DNA of 35,124 nt from Candidatus Nomurabacteria bacterium. GTDB taxonomy: Bacteria > Patescibacteriota > Saccharimonadia > Saccharimonadales > Saccharimonadaceae. The number at the start of each line of letters is the position of its first letter. Within the stretch, counting starts at the first letter, position 1. The DNA is taken from the NCBI GenBank assembly GCA_031255735.1, contig JAIRRY010000009.1, forward strand, positions 1-35,124, read 5' to 3'. Position numbers and translations under genes: made by a program. Positions 21,885 through 30,446 of the stretch are shown one piece after another. Under the pieces are notes generated by a model. The model made no database searches. It saw only the letters and a program-made list of their open reading frames with translations, and had not been told where the DNA came from.

Positions 21885-23907
21885 GTTAGCTTTTCGAAGT
21901 GTGCGCAAAAGTTTCCGCGATTTTACGGTTTACTTTCTTACATTAACGTTGGGGGTTAGCCTGTTCTATGTTTTTAATTCCATTGATAGTCAACAGTCAA
22001 TTATGAGTCTTACCAGCGGCCAATCCTCGGCACTAGTGATGCTTAACCAGATTATGTCTAATTTTTCGATTTTGATTTCGGTAATTTTGGGTTTGTTAAT
22101 TATTTATGCTAACCGCTACTTGCTGCGCCGCCGCAAAAAAGAATTCGGTGTTTATATGACATTAGGCATGGAACGTAGCCAGATTTCACGAATTTTGGTG
22201 CTAGAAACTGTCTTTATCGGCCTCATTGCGCTGGTGGCGGGTTCGGCGCTCGGCGTGGTGCTTTCTCAGGGCATGGCGGTTGTAACGGCTAACTTACTTG
22301 GCGCGGGCATTGCTAGCTTTAAGTTCATTTTTTCGCTAGCAGCCTTAAGAAGCACGGTGCTGTTTTTTGGCCTAACTTTTTTGCTTATCATGATTTTTAA
22401 CGTAGTTATGGTGCGGCGACAAAAGCTGATTGACCTTATCTATGCGGCGCGGCGCAACGAACGCTTCAAGTTGCCGCACTTAGGACGATCGGTGTTGCTT
22501 TTCATTTTGTCGTTGGCTTGTATCGGCTCGGCTTACTACCTGGTGGCCGACAATGGCATTCTGATGGTACCCGTGCTGTGGAGCGCTGTGGCTTTGGGCG
22601 TGGTTGGCACATTCTTGTTCTTTTTCTCGCTGTCGGGATTTTTCCTGAAGCTACTTCAGCAAACTAAAAAAGTTTATTTTAGCGGCCTCAATATGTTCGT
22701 GCTGCGTCAGATAAATAGCAAAATTAATACCACTTACGTATCGATGACAATGGTTTGTTTGATGCTTTTTGTGGCGATCTGCACATTGTCGTCAGGCATG
22801 GGTTTGGCACGTGCGATGTCGGCAGCTACGGCTAAAAGCACGCCGTACGACGCAAGTTTTAGTATCGACGAACGATATACTTTAACCAGCGACAACGAGA
22901 TACATATAGATAAAGAGTATCCAGCGGCTGGCGTTGATATAATGGCGTTAGCTAAGGAGCGCGGTGTAAGCTTAAAGTTCGCCAAAGATTACGCCACAGT
23001 GCGTTACTACACGGCTGAACCGAACATGGTTGAAGTGACTAAAGTGTCTGGGCGAGCCGTTAGCTTGAAAAACATCTATATTCAACTTTCAGATTATAAT
23101 CGCCTATTAGAACTACAGGGCATCAAGCCGTTGGCGCTCAAAACTGGTGAATATGCTGTGAGCAGCGTGACGCCGTATGGCAAAGAGCTAATTGACACCA
23201 TGGGCGATCGGCTTTATGAGCAAACTATTACTTTACAAGACAAGCGTTTGAGTTTGAATAAGTCGCGAGTATTCTTCCATACTTTAGAAACTTCAAGCAA
23301 TGAAGAGAATGTTTTGGCGGTTGTAGTACCCGATGGTTTGTTGGTTGGTGCGCCAGCGGCTCGTGATGTGCTGAATATTCAATATAAGAACCCTAATGTT
23401 GAGCCTCAGGCTGTGGCGAACTTAAATAAGTTCGGCGATATTTCACAACTGAGTGCTGGCTTTGAAACTAAGGCGCAGGTAGTTGAAGCGACGGGCAGCA
23501 TTACGGCGACACTAGCGTACCTAGCGGTGTATTTGGGCGTGGTCTTCTTGATTGCTGCGGCCACCGTGCTAGCTATTGCACAGCTATCCGAAGCCAGTGA
23601 CAATGTGCGGCGTTACAGGTTGCTTCATAAGGTTGGCACTGATGATAAGATGATTAACCGTGCCGTGTTCGCGCAGATTTTGGTTTATTTCGGCGTGCCG
23701 CTAACGCTAGCGCTAGTGCACGCTGTGGTTGGTATCAGTATAGTTTCAAACTTATTCAGCACCTTCCAAGGCATGAAGATTATGGGAAGTAGCTTAGTGG
23801 CGGCGCTGATCATCATAGCGATTTATGGCGGTTATTTCATGGCGACGTATTTTGGCAGCAAGAGTGTGATTACTCGCGAGTATGCCAAGCGCGAAAGTGA
23901 AACTTAG
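21871..23907 (+). CDS. ABC transporter permease, FtsX/BceB-like
   Basis: LKLAFRSVRKSFRDFTVYFLTLTLGVSLFYVFNSI; FtsX-like TM bundle; SD ggaggtg before ATG 21871. Confidence 0.92.
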   Translation: MTTLKLAFRSVRKSFRDFTVYFLTLTLGVSLFYVFNSIDSQQSIMSLTSGQSSALVMLNQIMSNFSILISVILGLLIIYANRYLLRRRKKEFGVYMTLGMERSQISRILVLETVFIGLIALVAGSALGVVLSQGMAVVTANLLGAGIASFKFIFSLAALRSTVLFFGLTFLLIMIFNVVMVRRQKLIDLIYAARRNERFKLPHLGRSVLLFILSLACIGSAYYLVADNGILMVPVLWSAVALGVVGTFLFFFSLSGFFLKLLQQTKKVYFSGLNMFVLRQINSKINTTYVSMTMVCLMLFVAICTLSSGMGLARAMSAATAKSTPYDASFSIDERYTLTSDNEIHIDKEYPAAGVDIMALAKERGVSLKFAKDYATVRYYTAEPNMVEVTKVSGRAVSLKNIYIQLSDYNRLLELQGIKPLALKTGEYAVSSVTPYGKELIDTMGDRLYEQTITLQDKRLSLNKSRVFFHTLETSSNEENVLAVVVPDGLLVGAPAARDVLNIQYKNPNVEPQAVANLNKFGDISQLSAGFETKAQVVEATGSITATLAYLAVYLGVVFLIAAATVLAIAQLSEASDNVRRYRLLHKVGTDDKMINRAVFAQILVYFGVPLTLALVHAVVGISIVSNLFSTFQGMKIMGSSLVAALIIIAIYGGYFMATYFGSKSVITREYAKRESET

Positions 23908-23945
23908 GGTTTCGCTAATCATCAGCAAGCGGCAGGCAATTACCA

Positions 23946-23974
23946 TTGACATTTTAAAGTATTTATGCTAATAT
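23946..23974 (+). promoter_or_regulatory. Sigma70-type promoter upstream of trmD
   Basis: TTGACA-N17-TAATAT. Confidence 0.7.
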
Positions 23975-24023
23975 GGGAGAGGTTGGTATCGCCAGCTCTG
24001 TTTACTGGTGGTAAAATATCTTT

Positions 24024-24668
24024 ATGAAGTTTCAAGTAATTACGCTATTTCCAGAAATGTTTGAAGGAGTTTTGAACTCGTCGATGTTATGGAAGGCGCA
24101 AAAAGAAGGTTTGGTGCAGTTTGAGTTGATTAACCTGCGTGATTTTGGCTTAGGCCCGCGCAGGCAGGTGGACGACACGCCATATGGCGGCGGTGATGGC
24201 ATGCTACTCATGGTTGAGCCGCTTGTGGCGGCCGTTGAGCACGCCAAAAAGCGGTTGCCTGGCGCTAAGGTGATATTGATGAGCCCGTCTAAGACTGTTT
24301 GGAATCAACAGTTGGCCGCGCAGTATGCTGCTAGCGGCGAGGATTATACGTTTATTTGCGGCCGCTACGAAGGCTATGACGCGCGCCTGGAAGAGTTTAT
24401 AGACGAGAAGATCAGCGTGGGACAGTATGTGTTGACGGGCGGCGAACTACCCGCCATGACGGTGATAGATAGCGTTGTGCGGCTAATTCCCGGTGTGTTA
24501 GGCGGTGAAAAAAGCGCCGAAATCGAAAGCTATAGTAGCGGCGATAACCTTGAGTTTCCTCAATATACTCGTCCTGAAGATTTTCGTGGTATGAAAGTGC
24601 CGTCAGTGCTGCTTAGCGGCAATCATGCCGAAATTGCTAAGTGGCGTGCACAGAATTGTAAAAAATAG
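24024..24668 (+). CDS. trmD: tRNA (guanine-N1)-methyltransferase TrmD
   Basis: FQVITLFPEMFEGVL, DDTPYGGGDGMLLMVEPL, CGRYEGYDARLEEF, GEYVLTGGELP-like (GQYVLTGGELPAMTVID). Confidence 0.97.
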   Translation: MKFQVITLFPEMFEGVLNSSMLWKAQKEGLVQFELINLRDFGLGPRRQVDDTPYGGGDGMLLMVEPLVAAVEHAKKRLPGAKVILMSPSKTVWNQQLAAQYAASGEDYTFICGRYEGYDARLEEFIDEKISVGQYVLTGGELPAMTVIDSVVRLIPGVLGGEKSAEIESYSSGDNLEFPQYTRPEDFRGMKVPSVLLSGNHAEIAKWRAQNCKK

Positions 24669-24686
24669 TGTAAAATATAAAGCGAT

Positions 24687-25199
24687 ATGGGTGGTGAAAA
24701 AGTAAGTGAGAAACCTAAAACGTTTAGAAGGAGCTCTCTTTGTCCGTTAGTGGCGGCCATCACAGGGTTAGTTGTTGGGCTGCCGTTCTTGACGCTGTCG
24801 TTTTTAACGGTTCTTTGCTTGGTGCCTGGCACAATGCAGGGGGTGGTGGAAGAAATCAACAATCTAAAGGTTGGAAAAAGGTGGAGGCTGATGGAGGAGC
24901 GACGCCATCCTTATGTGATACTTCGTTTTCATGACGCCGTTATGCCTAGTATGTTTAGGATATACGAGTTACCAGAGCCTATCGACGAAGATGAGTTCAA
25001 GATCTACGCATACCAAGATGGATGGGAGGTTGATGGCTACGAGTGCGAAACGAACGAAGAGGATAGTCTGATCAATCAGTGCTCCTTCAGTGGCTCCAAA
25101 GGTATGTTCCAACTATCTGTAAATTTATTTAACCATATACCTGGTCGCGGTATAGGCGATAATACTAAACCAGAGGTGCATTACTATGTTAGGAAATAA
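24687..25199 (+). CDS. Hypothetical single-TM protein
   Basis: Open ORF with TM LVAAITGLVVGLPFLTLSFLTVLCLV and soluble C-terminal part. Confidence 0.55.
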   Translation: MGGEKVSEKPKTFRRSSLCPLVAAITGLVVGLPFLTLSFLTVLCLVPGTMQGVVEEINNLKVGKRWRLMEERRHPYVILRFHDAVMPSMFRIYELPEPIDEDEFKIYAYQDGWEVDGYECETNEEDSLINQCSFSGSKGMFQLSVNLFNHIPGRGIGDNTKPEVHYYVRK

Positions 25200-25400
25200 T
25201 ATAAATCGGCGCAACGTAGTGTTCACGAAATATAAAAGATGCAATTAGTGTGATTAGCAGCCTAACTTAGTATTTATCGGTTTTTTTCGGGGTCATTGTT
25301 TAAATCTAATACTAGCCCAATCATCGCAGCGGTTAGTAGATGCGTTGTTGTAGGAAATACTTAAAATGACTGTTGGTGCTAAGCTAAATAAGAAAGTTAT

Positions 25401-25520
25401 TTGTTCAGAGCATCTAATGGTTTAAAGATTCCACTAGCCGTCGTCTATGGCTTGGTTGTGGTGATTGTATTTTTAATAACTGTTCGGCTAGTAAAAAAGG
25501 ATCAGATTACTATATTGTAG
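25401..25520 (+). CDS. Putative small single-TM peptide or gene remnant (TTG start, 39 codons)
   Basis: Frame reads (TTG)FRASNGLKIPLAVVYGLVVVIVFLITVRLVKKDQITIL*; TM-like composition; no ATG. Confidence 0.3.
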   Translation: MFRASNGLKIPLAVVYGLVVVIVFLITVRLVKKDQITIL

Positions 25521-25623
25521 ATATTGGCTGGTTACGAGGTGTTGACTTTTTATGCCAGGTGTGTTATTCTCTGAAAAACGGGGTATATCTAATCCTGTTG
25601 CAAGAGAGGTGAATATCGACGTG

Positions 25624-25667
25624 ACATACGTATATACGTATGTTTTGTTTCTAGAAACAAAACATAC
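25624..25667. repeat. Two overlapping perfect palindromes sharing one arm
   Basis: ACATACGTATATACGTATGT (25624-25643) and GTATGTTTTGTTTCTAGAAACAAAACATAC (25638-25667). Confidence 0.9.
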
Positions 25668-25731
25668 CCAACCTTACACGGCTTTATTGATAGTACTTTA
25701 AAATTTAGAAAAATTTACCTTTCTAATACGT

Positions 25732-25800
25732 TTTACCTTCGACAAAGGCGCTTTATACACCAGTGGAGTGTCTAAAGCGCCTACGTGGAAGGTATTAACG
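25732..25800 (+). promoter_or_regulatory. Long hairpin in the 5' leader of the Cys-rich small protein
   Basis: CGTTtTACCTTC ... AGGCGCTTTAtACACC-agt-GGaGTGTcTAAAGCGCCT ... GAAGGTAtTAACG; core 25746-25782. Confidence 0.6.
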
Positions 25801-25815
25801 GGAAGGAGGTATAAA

Positions 25816-26112
25816 ATGCCCAGGCTTTTATTGTTCTTGTTATTAGTGGCTATTCTTGTGTTTATTGTTGCTTATGCGGTTAAACGCCATCGCAACCGTA
25901 AACAAACCTTAGTTACAGGTAAACCGGTTAGAGCATGCGCTGAGTGCGGGCATTCCGATCTGGATCCATCTGGGAGCCTTAATTGCTACTCTCCTTTATT
26001 TGAAGAGAGTGGTTATTCACCAGAGCTCGAACCGAGACCTTGTTCTACCGTACGAGGTACTAATTATTGTAGTTTTAAAAGAGGAGGGATGAAAAATGGC
26101 GAACTGGAATAA
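25816..26112 (+). CDS. Small membrane protein with Cys-rich cytoplasmic/extracellular tail, hypothetical
   Basis: SD GGAAGGAGGT before ATG 25816; TM LLLFLLLVAILVFIVAYAV; CAECGHSDLDPSGSLNCYS...PCSTVRGTNYC. Confidence 0.65.
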   Translation: MPRLLLFLLLVAILVFIVAYAVKRHRNRKQTLVTGKPVRACAECGHSDLDPSGSLNCYSPLFEESGYSPELEPRPCSTVRGTNYCSFKRGGMKNGELE

Positions 26113-26896
26113 TGATGATTATGATGCTACTGAAGTAAAGGCCCGTATCCGTGTAGTGGCTAAAATTATCATTGGCGCTGTAGTTTTACTGCTCGCGCTG
26201 ATGGCTTTTCTGCTTTGCACTGTTACAGTTAAGACTGGTCGTGTAGCAGTGGTGACGGAGTTCGGCACAATAACAGGTAGTCAGAGCACGGGTTTTCACT
26301 TTAAAGCTCCGTGGCAAGACTACAATATGGTAGACGTGACACAGATTCAAGTGGAGGACGAATACTCCACGGCAACTAAGGATAACCAGTCTCTACCACA
26401 GCGTATCACGGCTCAAATACAGATTGACCCATCGCGGGTTCAAGAGCTTTACGCTAAATTTTTGGGCAACCATGTTGCTGGCATTGTGGCTCCGACGTTG
26501 TATTCTGGTTTTAAATCAGCTACAGCAGGCTTCACGCTTGAAGATGCCATTGCTAATCGGGCCGAGCTAGAGAACAAAATGCTCGACACGGTTGAACTGC
26601 AATTGGCGCAATATGGCATCAATGTGTTGTCTATACAAATTAAGGAGGTGGTTCTGCCAGCAAACTACGCTGAAGCTGTTGAAAAGCGCAAAGTTGCTGA
26701 GCAGGATAAGCTGACGGCCGAGATTCAACGCCAGACGGCCGAAATCGACGCGCAAACCAACGAGGTTATCGCCAATTCATTACATGAAGAAAACTTCCGT
26801 CAAAGGTTCTATGACAAATGGGATGGGAAGTTACCTCTTTACATGGGTGGCGAAGGTGGTTTGGACATGCTCCTACCGTCGATCGATGATCAATAG
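26096..26896 (+). CDS. SPFH/Band 7 (prohibitin-like) membrane protein
   Basis: TM, GRVAVVTEFGTITGSQSTGFHFKAPWQD, IQIKEVVLPANYAEAVEKRKVAEQDKLTAEIQ. Confidence 0.9.
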   Translation: MANWNNDDYDATEVKARIRVVAKIIIGAVVLLLALMAFLLCTVTVKTGRVAVVTEFGTITGSQSTGFHFKAPWQDYNMVDVTQIQVEDEYSTATKDNQSLPQRITAQIQIDPSRVQELYAKFLGNHVAGIVAPTLYSGFKSATAGFTLEDAIANRAELENKMLDTVELQLAQYGINVLSIQIKEVVLPANYAEAVEKRKVAEQDKLTAEIQRQTAEIDAQTNEVIANSLHEENFRQRFYDKWDGKLPLYMGGEGGLDMLLPSIDDQ

Positions 26897-26987
26897 TAAT
26901 TAGTCAACAAGGTAGGTTTTTCTAATGTGTAGCCCCGGCAGGAATGTCGGGGTATACTCGTTTACGTACTTTGGTAGAGTAGTGAAC

Positions 26988-26999
26988 GAATGTTATACT
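26988..26999 (+). promoter_or_regulatory. -10 region of a leaderless ddl promoter
   Basis: TTGGTA-N17-TATACT (26994-26999), six nt before ATG 27006. Confidence 0.5.
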
Positions 27000-27005
27000 G
27001 GTTTT

Positions 27006-28160
27006 ATGGATAAAAAAACTATTGCGGTTTTTTTGGGCGGTAAGTCGCCAGAACACGATGTGTCGATTGTGTCGGCTATCGTCAGCGTTATTAAACCACT
27101 CAAAATAATTGGGTCGAAAATCGTGCCGATTTATATTGCGAAAAACGGGAATTGGTATGTGGGCGACGAGCTGGCAGATATTAAAACTTATCAAACTTGT
27201 AAAATTGATGAGATAGTGTCTAAGCAAAAACCTGTGAGTGTGAGCTTTAACGACGGCTTCACTATTATCCCAGCTGGGTTTAGGGCGAGGCCCATCAAGA
27301 TAGACATTGCTTTCCCCGTTATGCACGGCGCATACGGCGAAGACGGATCGTTGATGGGTCTACTTAGAATGGCGGGCGTGCCGTTTGTGGGCGCTGACAT
27401 GGAAGCCAGCGTAGTGGCCATGAACAAGGTGCTCAGTAAAGAAGTGGCGTCTGAAAATGGTATTCCAACGCCTAAGTACGTGTCGTTTCCAACGAGCGAA
27501 TTTAACCAAGATCGCAAAGGATGCATTAAACGCGTGAATGATACGCTAAAATATCCCGTGTTTGTGAAGCCGCCTCATTTGGGTAGTAGTATCGGCATCA
27601 GCAAGGTGAAAGAGCCGAAAAGTCTGGAGAATGCGCTAGAAGTTGCGGCCTATTACGATGATGTGATTTTAGTAGAGGAGGCTGTGGCGAACCTGATTGA
27701 AGTGACAGTGCCGATAATCGGTAACGACAAGCTGACCATAGCTAACGTGGAGCGTCCGCTTAGTCTTGAAGACGAGTTTTTTGATTTTAAATCTAAATAT
27801 ATCAACGGCGGCAAGAAGATCGGCAAAGGCAAAAGCGGCGCGCAGGGTTATAGTGAAATTCCAGCCAAACTGCCGGGTAGCCTATATAAGCAGGCTGAAG
27901 ATGTGGCCGCACAGGTTTATCGCGTGATCGGCTTGAGCGGCATTTCGCGTATCGATCTCCTGATTGATAGCAAGGCCGAAAAAGTTTATTTTAACGAAAT
28001 TAACCCCATGCCGGGTAGCTTGTACGCGCACAATTGGGTGAAAAAAGGTATCAGCAACGTTGAACTAGTCACTCGTTTGTTAGAGCTAGCCGAAGAGGCC
28101 TACGAGAAGCGCCAAGCCGTAAAAAGTACGTTTGATACTAGTTTCTTGAAGCAGTTTTAG
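27006..28160 (+). CDS. ddl: D-alanine--D-alanine ligase
   Basis: VFLGGKSPEHDVSIVSA, FPVMHGAYGEDGSLMG, VFVKPPHLGSSIGI, FNEINPMPGSLY. Start set at MDKK. Confidence 0.95.
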   Translation: MDKKTIAVFLGGKSPEHDVSIVSAIVSVIKPLKIIGSKIVPIYIAKNGNWYVGDELADIKTYQTCKIDEIVSKQKPVSVSFNDGFTIIPAGFRARPIKIDIAFPVMHGAYGEDGSLMGLLRMAGVPFVGADMEASVVAMNKVLSKEVASENGIPTPKYVSFPTSEFNQDRKGCIKRVNDTLKYPVFVKPPHLGSSIGISKVKEPKSLENALEVAAYYDDVILVEEAVANLIEVTVPIIGNDKLTIANVERPLSLEDEFFDFKSKYINGGKKIGKGKSGAQGYSEIPAKLPGSLYKQAEDVAAQVYRVIGLSGISRIDLLIDSKAEKVYFNEINPMPGSLYAHNWVKKGISNVELVTRLLELAEEAYEKRQAVKSTFDTSFLKQF

Positions 28161-28189
28161 TATATAATTGGGTTAATTAAGGAGGGTTT

Positions 28190-28936
28190 ATGGCGGTTTT
28201 AATAATAACACTTATTGTCATCATCATTTGTTTGGTGATTAGCGGTTGGCGAGTTGTTGACCAATACGAGCGTGGCATCGTGCTAACGCTTGGTAAGTTT
28301 TCGGGTACTAAAAACCCGGGGCTTAGGTGGATTTTTCCAGGTATTCAGCGCATTATTAAGGTGGACGTGCGTACCACTCCAATCGATGTGCCGAAGCAAG
28401 AGGTCATCACCCGCGACAACGTGACGGTTGGTGTAGACGCAATCGTTTTCTTTAAGGTGATTGATTCGCAGAAGGCGGTGCTAGAGATCAGCAACTATGT
28501 TTATGGTACTACGCAGTTTGCTCAAGCCGCTCTGCGTGATGTGACGGGTAACTTTGAACTGGATGACCTGCTCAGCAAACGAGATGAAATTAGCCAGCAG
28601 ATTAAAGTAATCGTTGACCAACAAACCGATAAATGGGGTATTGATGTTGAAAACGTGAAGCTGCAGAACATTGAGCTTCCTGCCGACATGAAACGTGCTA
28701 TGGCGAAACAGGCTGAGGCCGAACGCGAACGACGCGCGGCTATTATTAGCGCCGAGGGTGAAAAAGCTGCTGCCGCTGCCGTAGCCGAAGCTGCCAAGAT
28801 GTTAGCGAGCGTGCATGGTGGTATTAATATTCGCACCTTGCAGACTTTAGAGAAGATTAGCACCGAGCCATCACAGAAAACGATAGTGGTAGTGCCGAGT
28901 GATCTAACTGGCGCTGTTAGTAAAGTTTTAAAGTAG
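28190..28936 (+). CDS. SPFH/stomatin-like (slipin) membrane protein
   Basis: VVDQYERGIVLTLGKFSGTKNPGLRWIFPGIQRI, VDVRTTPIDVPKQEVITRDNVTV; SD aaggaggg. Confidence 0.95.
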   Translation: MAVLIITLIVIIICLVISGWRVVDQYERGIVLTLGKFSGTKNPGLRWIFPGIQRIIKVDVRTTPIDVPKQEVITRDNVTVGVDAIVFFKVIDSQKAVLEISNYVYGTTQFAQAALRDVTGNFELDDLLSKRDEISQQIKVIVDQQTDKWGIDVENVKLQNIELPADMKRAMAKQAEAERERRAAIISAEGEKAAAAAVAEAAKMLASVHGGINIRTLQTLEKISTEPSQKTIVVVPSDLTGAVSKVLK

Positions 28937-29287
28937 CTTCAAAGCGTCTTGAGCAAGTTCAAAACATTTTAAACGCACTGGGTTACCAAGTAGCCCAGTG
29001 TTTGTTTTTAGCAATTCTTGACTAGTGATACTTTTAGCTTCGCCGACAGTTTTGCCGATGACGCTTTCGCACAGTAGGTCTGCGCCGTAATTGGCGATGG
29101 AACAGAGTGAGCCGTTGAAGCTAGCATTGGCGATTTTACCAGATTGGATACCTATATAAAGTACTACGTCGTCGCCGCACGATAGGTTTTTGGCGCTACA
29201 TTTTTTGCAGCACTTGGATTTTGTGTCGCCACGATGCTTAGGGTGCTTGTAACGGGCGATGACCTCTTCGAGCAATAACTTATCCAT
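28928..29287 (-). CDS. sufU: SufU/IscU-like Fe-S scaffold, Cys-rich N-terminal variant
   Basis: YKHPKHRG, LSCGDDVVLYIGIQSGKIANASFNGSLCSIANYGADLL; suf operon context. Confidence 0.88.
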   Translation of the reverse strand: MDKLLLEEVIARYKHPKHRGDTKSKCCKKCSAKNLSCGDDVVLYIGIQSGKIANASFNGSLCSIANYGADLLCESVIGKTVGEAKSITSQELLKTNTGLLGNPVRLKCFELAQDALKLL

Positions 29288-30446
29288 TAGTGAATCTCGC
29301 TATGATTTCTTGGTATTCTGCCGCGAACTTGTCGATGTCCGTTTCTGTGGTGTAAACCCCAAAAGAAATACGCACTACACCGCGCTCTAGCTCAAGTTTT
29401 TGCATCAAGATGTCGCTGCAAGCTTTGCCAGCACGCACCGCGATGTTAGCTTCGTTTAATAGCATGGCGAAATCGTGCGGATGAATGGTTGGGTGTGGTA
29501 ACGGCAAAACGCCGACTTGCTTTTTTATGTGGCTTGACCTCGTGGTGGTGTTTAGGGCTGCGTTTTGCAAAGTTTTTAGCGCGTAAGTAGTAAGCTGCTC
29601 ATCGTGTTGTTGGATTTTTGCCATGCCAACTTGGTTTAGATATTCGATTGCCGCACCAAGACCAATCACGCCTTCAATATTCGGTGTTCCAGGTTCAAAC
29701 TTAGCGTAGTTTTCAAGCAATTCAGTGCTAGCGCGTGAAATGCTGACGAAGGTTTGACTACCGTAAACCAGCGGTTGCAGCCGCCCCATGGTTTCCTGCC
29801 GCGCGTAAAGTACGCCTACGCCGCTTGGCCCATACATCTTGTGCGACGAGAACGCAAGTAGGTCGCAGCCAAGTTGGTCAACGTTGATTGGCAAGCGGCT
29901 AATGGCCTGCGTGGCATCGACTAAAACGAGCCCACCTTGAGTGTGCACGTTTTTAACAATGCTGCGATAGTCAAACAGTTCGCCCGTGATATTCGAAACT
30001 AGTGAGTAGGTAAAAATCTTCACATCACTTAAGTTTGGGTTGTCGTCTATCCATACGATTTTAGCGCCAGTTCGCTTGGCTACTTGTTGCCAGGCAACTA
30101 CATTAGAATTGTGCTCGAATTCGGTTAGTAAAATCTTGTCGCCAGGCTGCAGTAGGTGCATAATTCCAAAAGCGGCTTGGTTGATTGCGTGAGTGGCTGA
30201 ATGAGAAAAGATGATCTCGCTGGGCTGTGCGCCGATAAACCTTGCAACTTTAGTGCGCGCGTCGTTGAATGCTGCCGTGGCGTGTTCGCTAATATCATAG
30301 GTGGTGCGCCCAATGTTGGCCGAGTAGTTTTCGTAGTAGTTTTGAACGGCGTTAATCACATTTTGTGGCTTAAGTGTAGTGTTTGCGCTGTCTAAGTAGA
30401 CCAAGCTAGGCTGGTTTTTGAAGATAGGGAAATCGTTACGGTTCAT
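29280..30446 (-). CDS. sufS: Cysteine desulfurase SufS
   Basis: YLDSANTTLKP, TEFEHNSNVVAWQ, DATQAISRLPINVDQLGCDLLAFSSHKMYGPSGVGVLY, AVRAGKACS. Confidence 0.96.
   Translation of the reverse strand: MNRNDFPIFKNQPSLVYLDSANTTLKPQNVINAVQNYYENYSANIGRTTYDISEHATAAFNDARTKVARFIGAQPSEIIFSHSATHAINQAAFGIMHLLQPGDKILLTEFEHNSNVVAWQQVAKRTGAKIVWIDDNPNLSDVKIFTYSLVSNITGELFDYRSIVKNVHTQGGLVLVDATQAISRLPINVDQLGCDLLAFSSHKMYGPSGVGVLYARQETMGRLQPLVYGSQTFVSISRASTELLENYAKFEPGTPNIEGVIGLGAAIEYLNQVGMAKIQQHDEQLTTYALKTLQNAALNTTTRSSHIKKQVGVLPLPHPTIHPHDFAMLLNEANIAVRAGKACSDILMQKLELERGVVRISFGVYTTETDIDKFAAEYQEIIARFTNG

Noticed and set aside
25768-25815. Start of the Cys-rich protein at 25768
   Set aside because: Lies within the long leader hairpin; ATG 25816 has an ideal SD.
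26925-27005. Upstream extension of ddl to 26925 in the ORF track
   Set aside because: A promoter (TTGGTA-N17-TATACT) lies inside this extension and the Ddl-family homology starts at MDKKTIAVFLGG.
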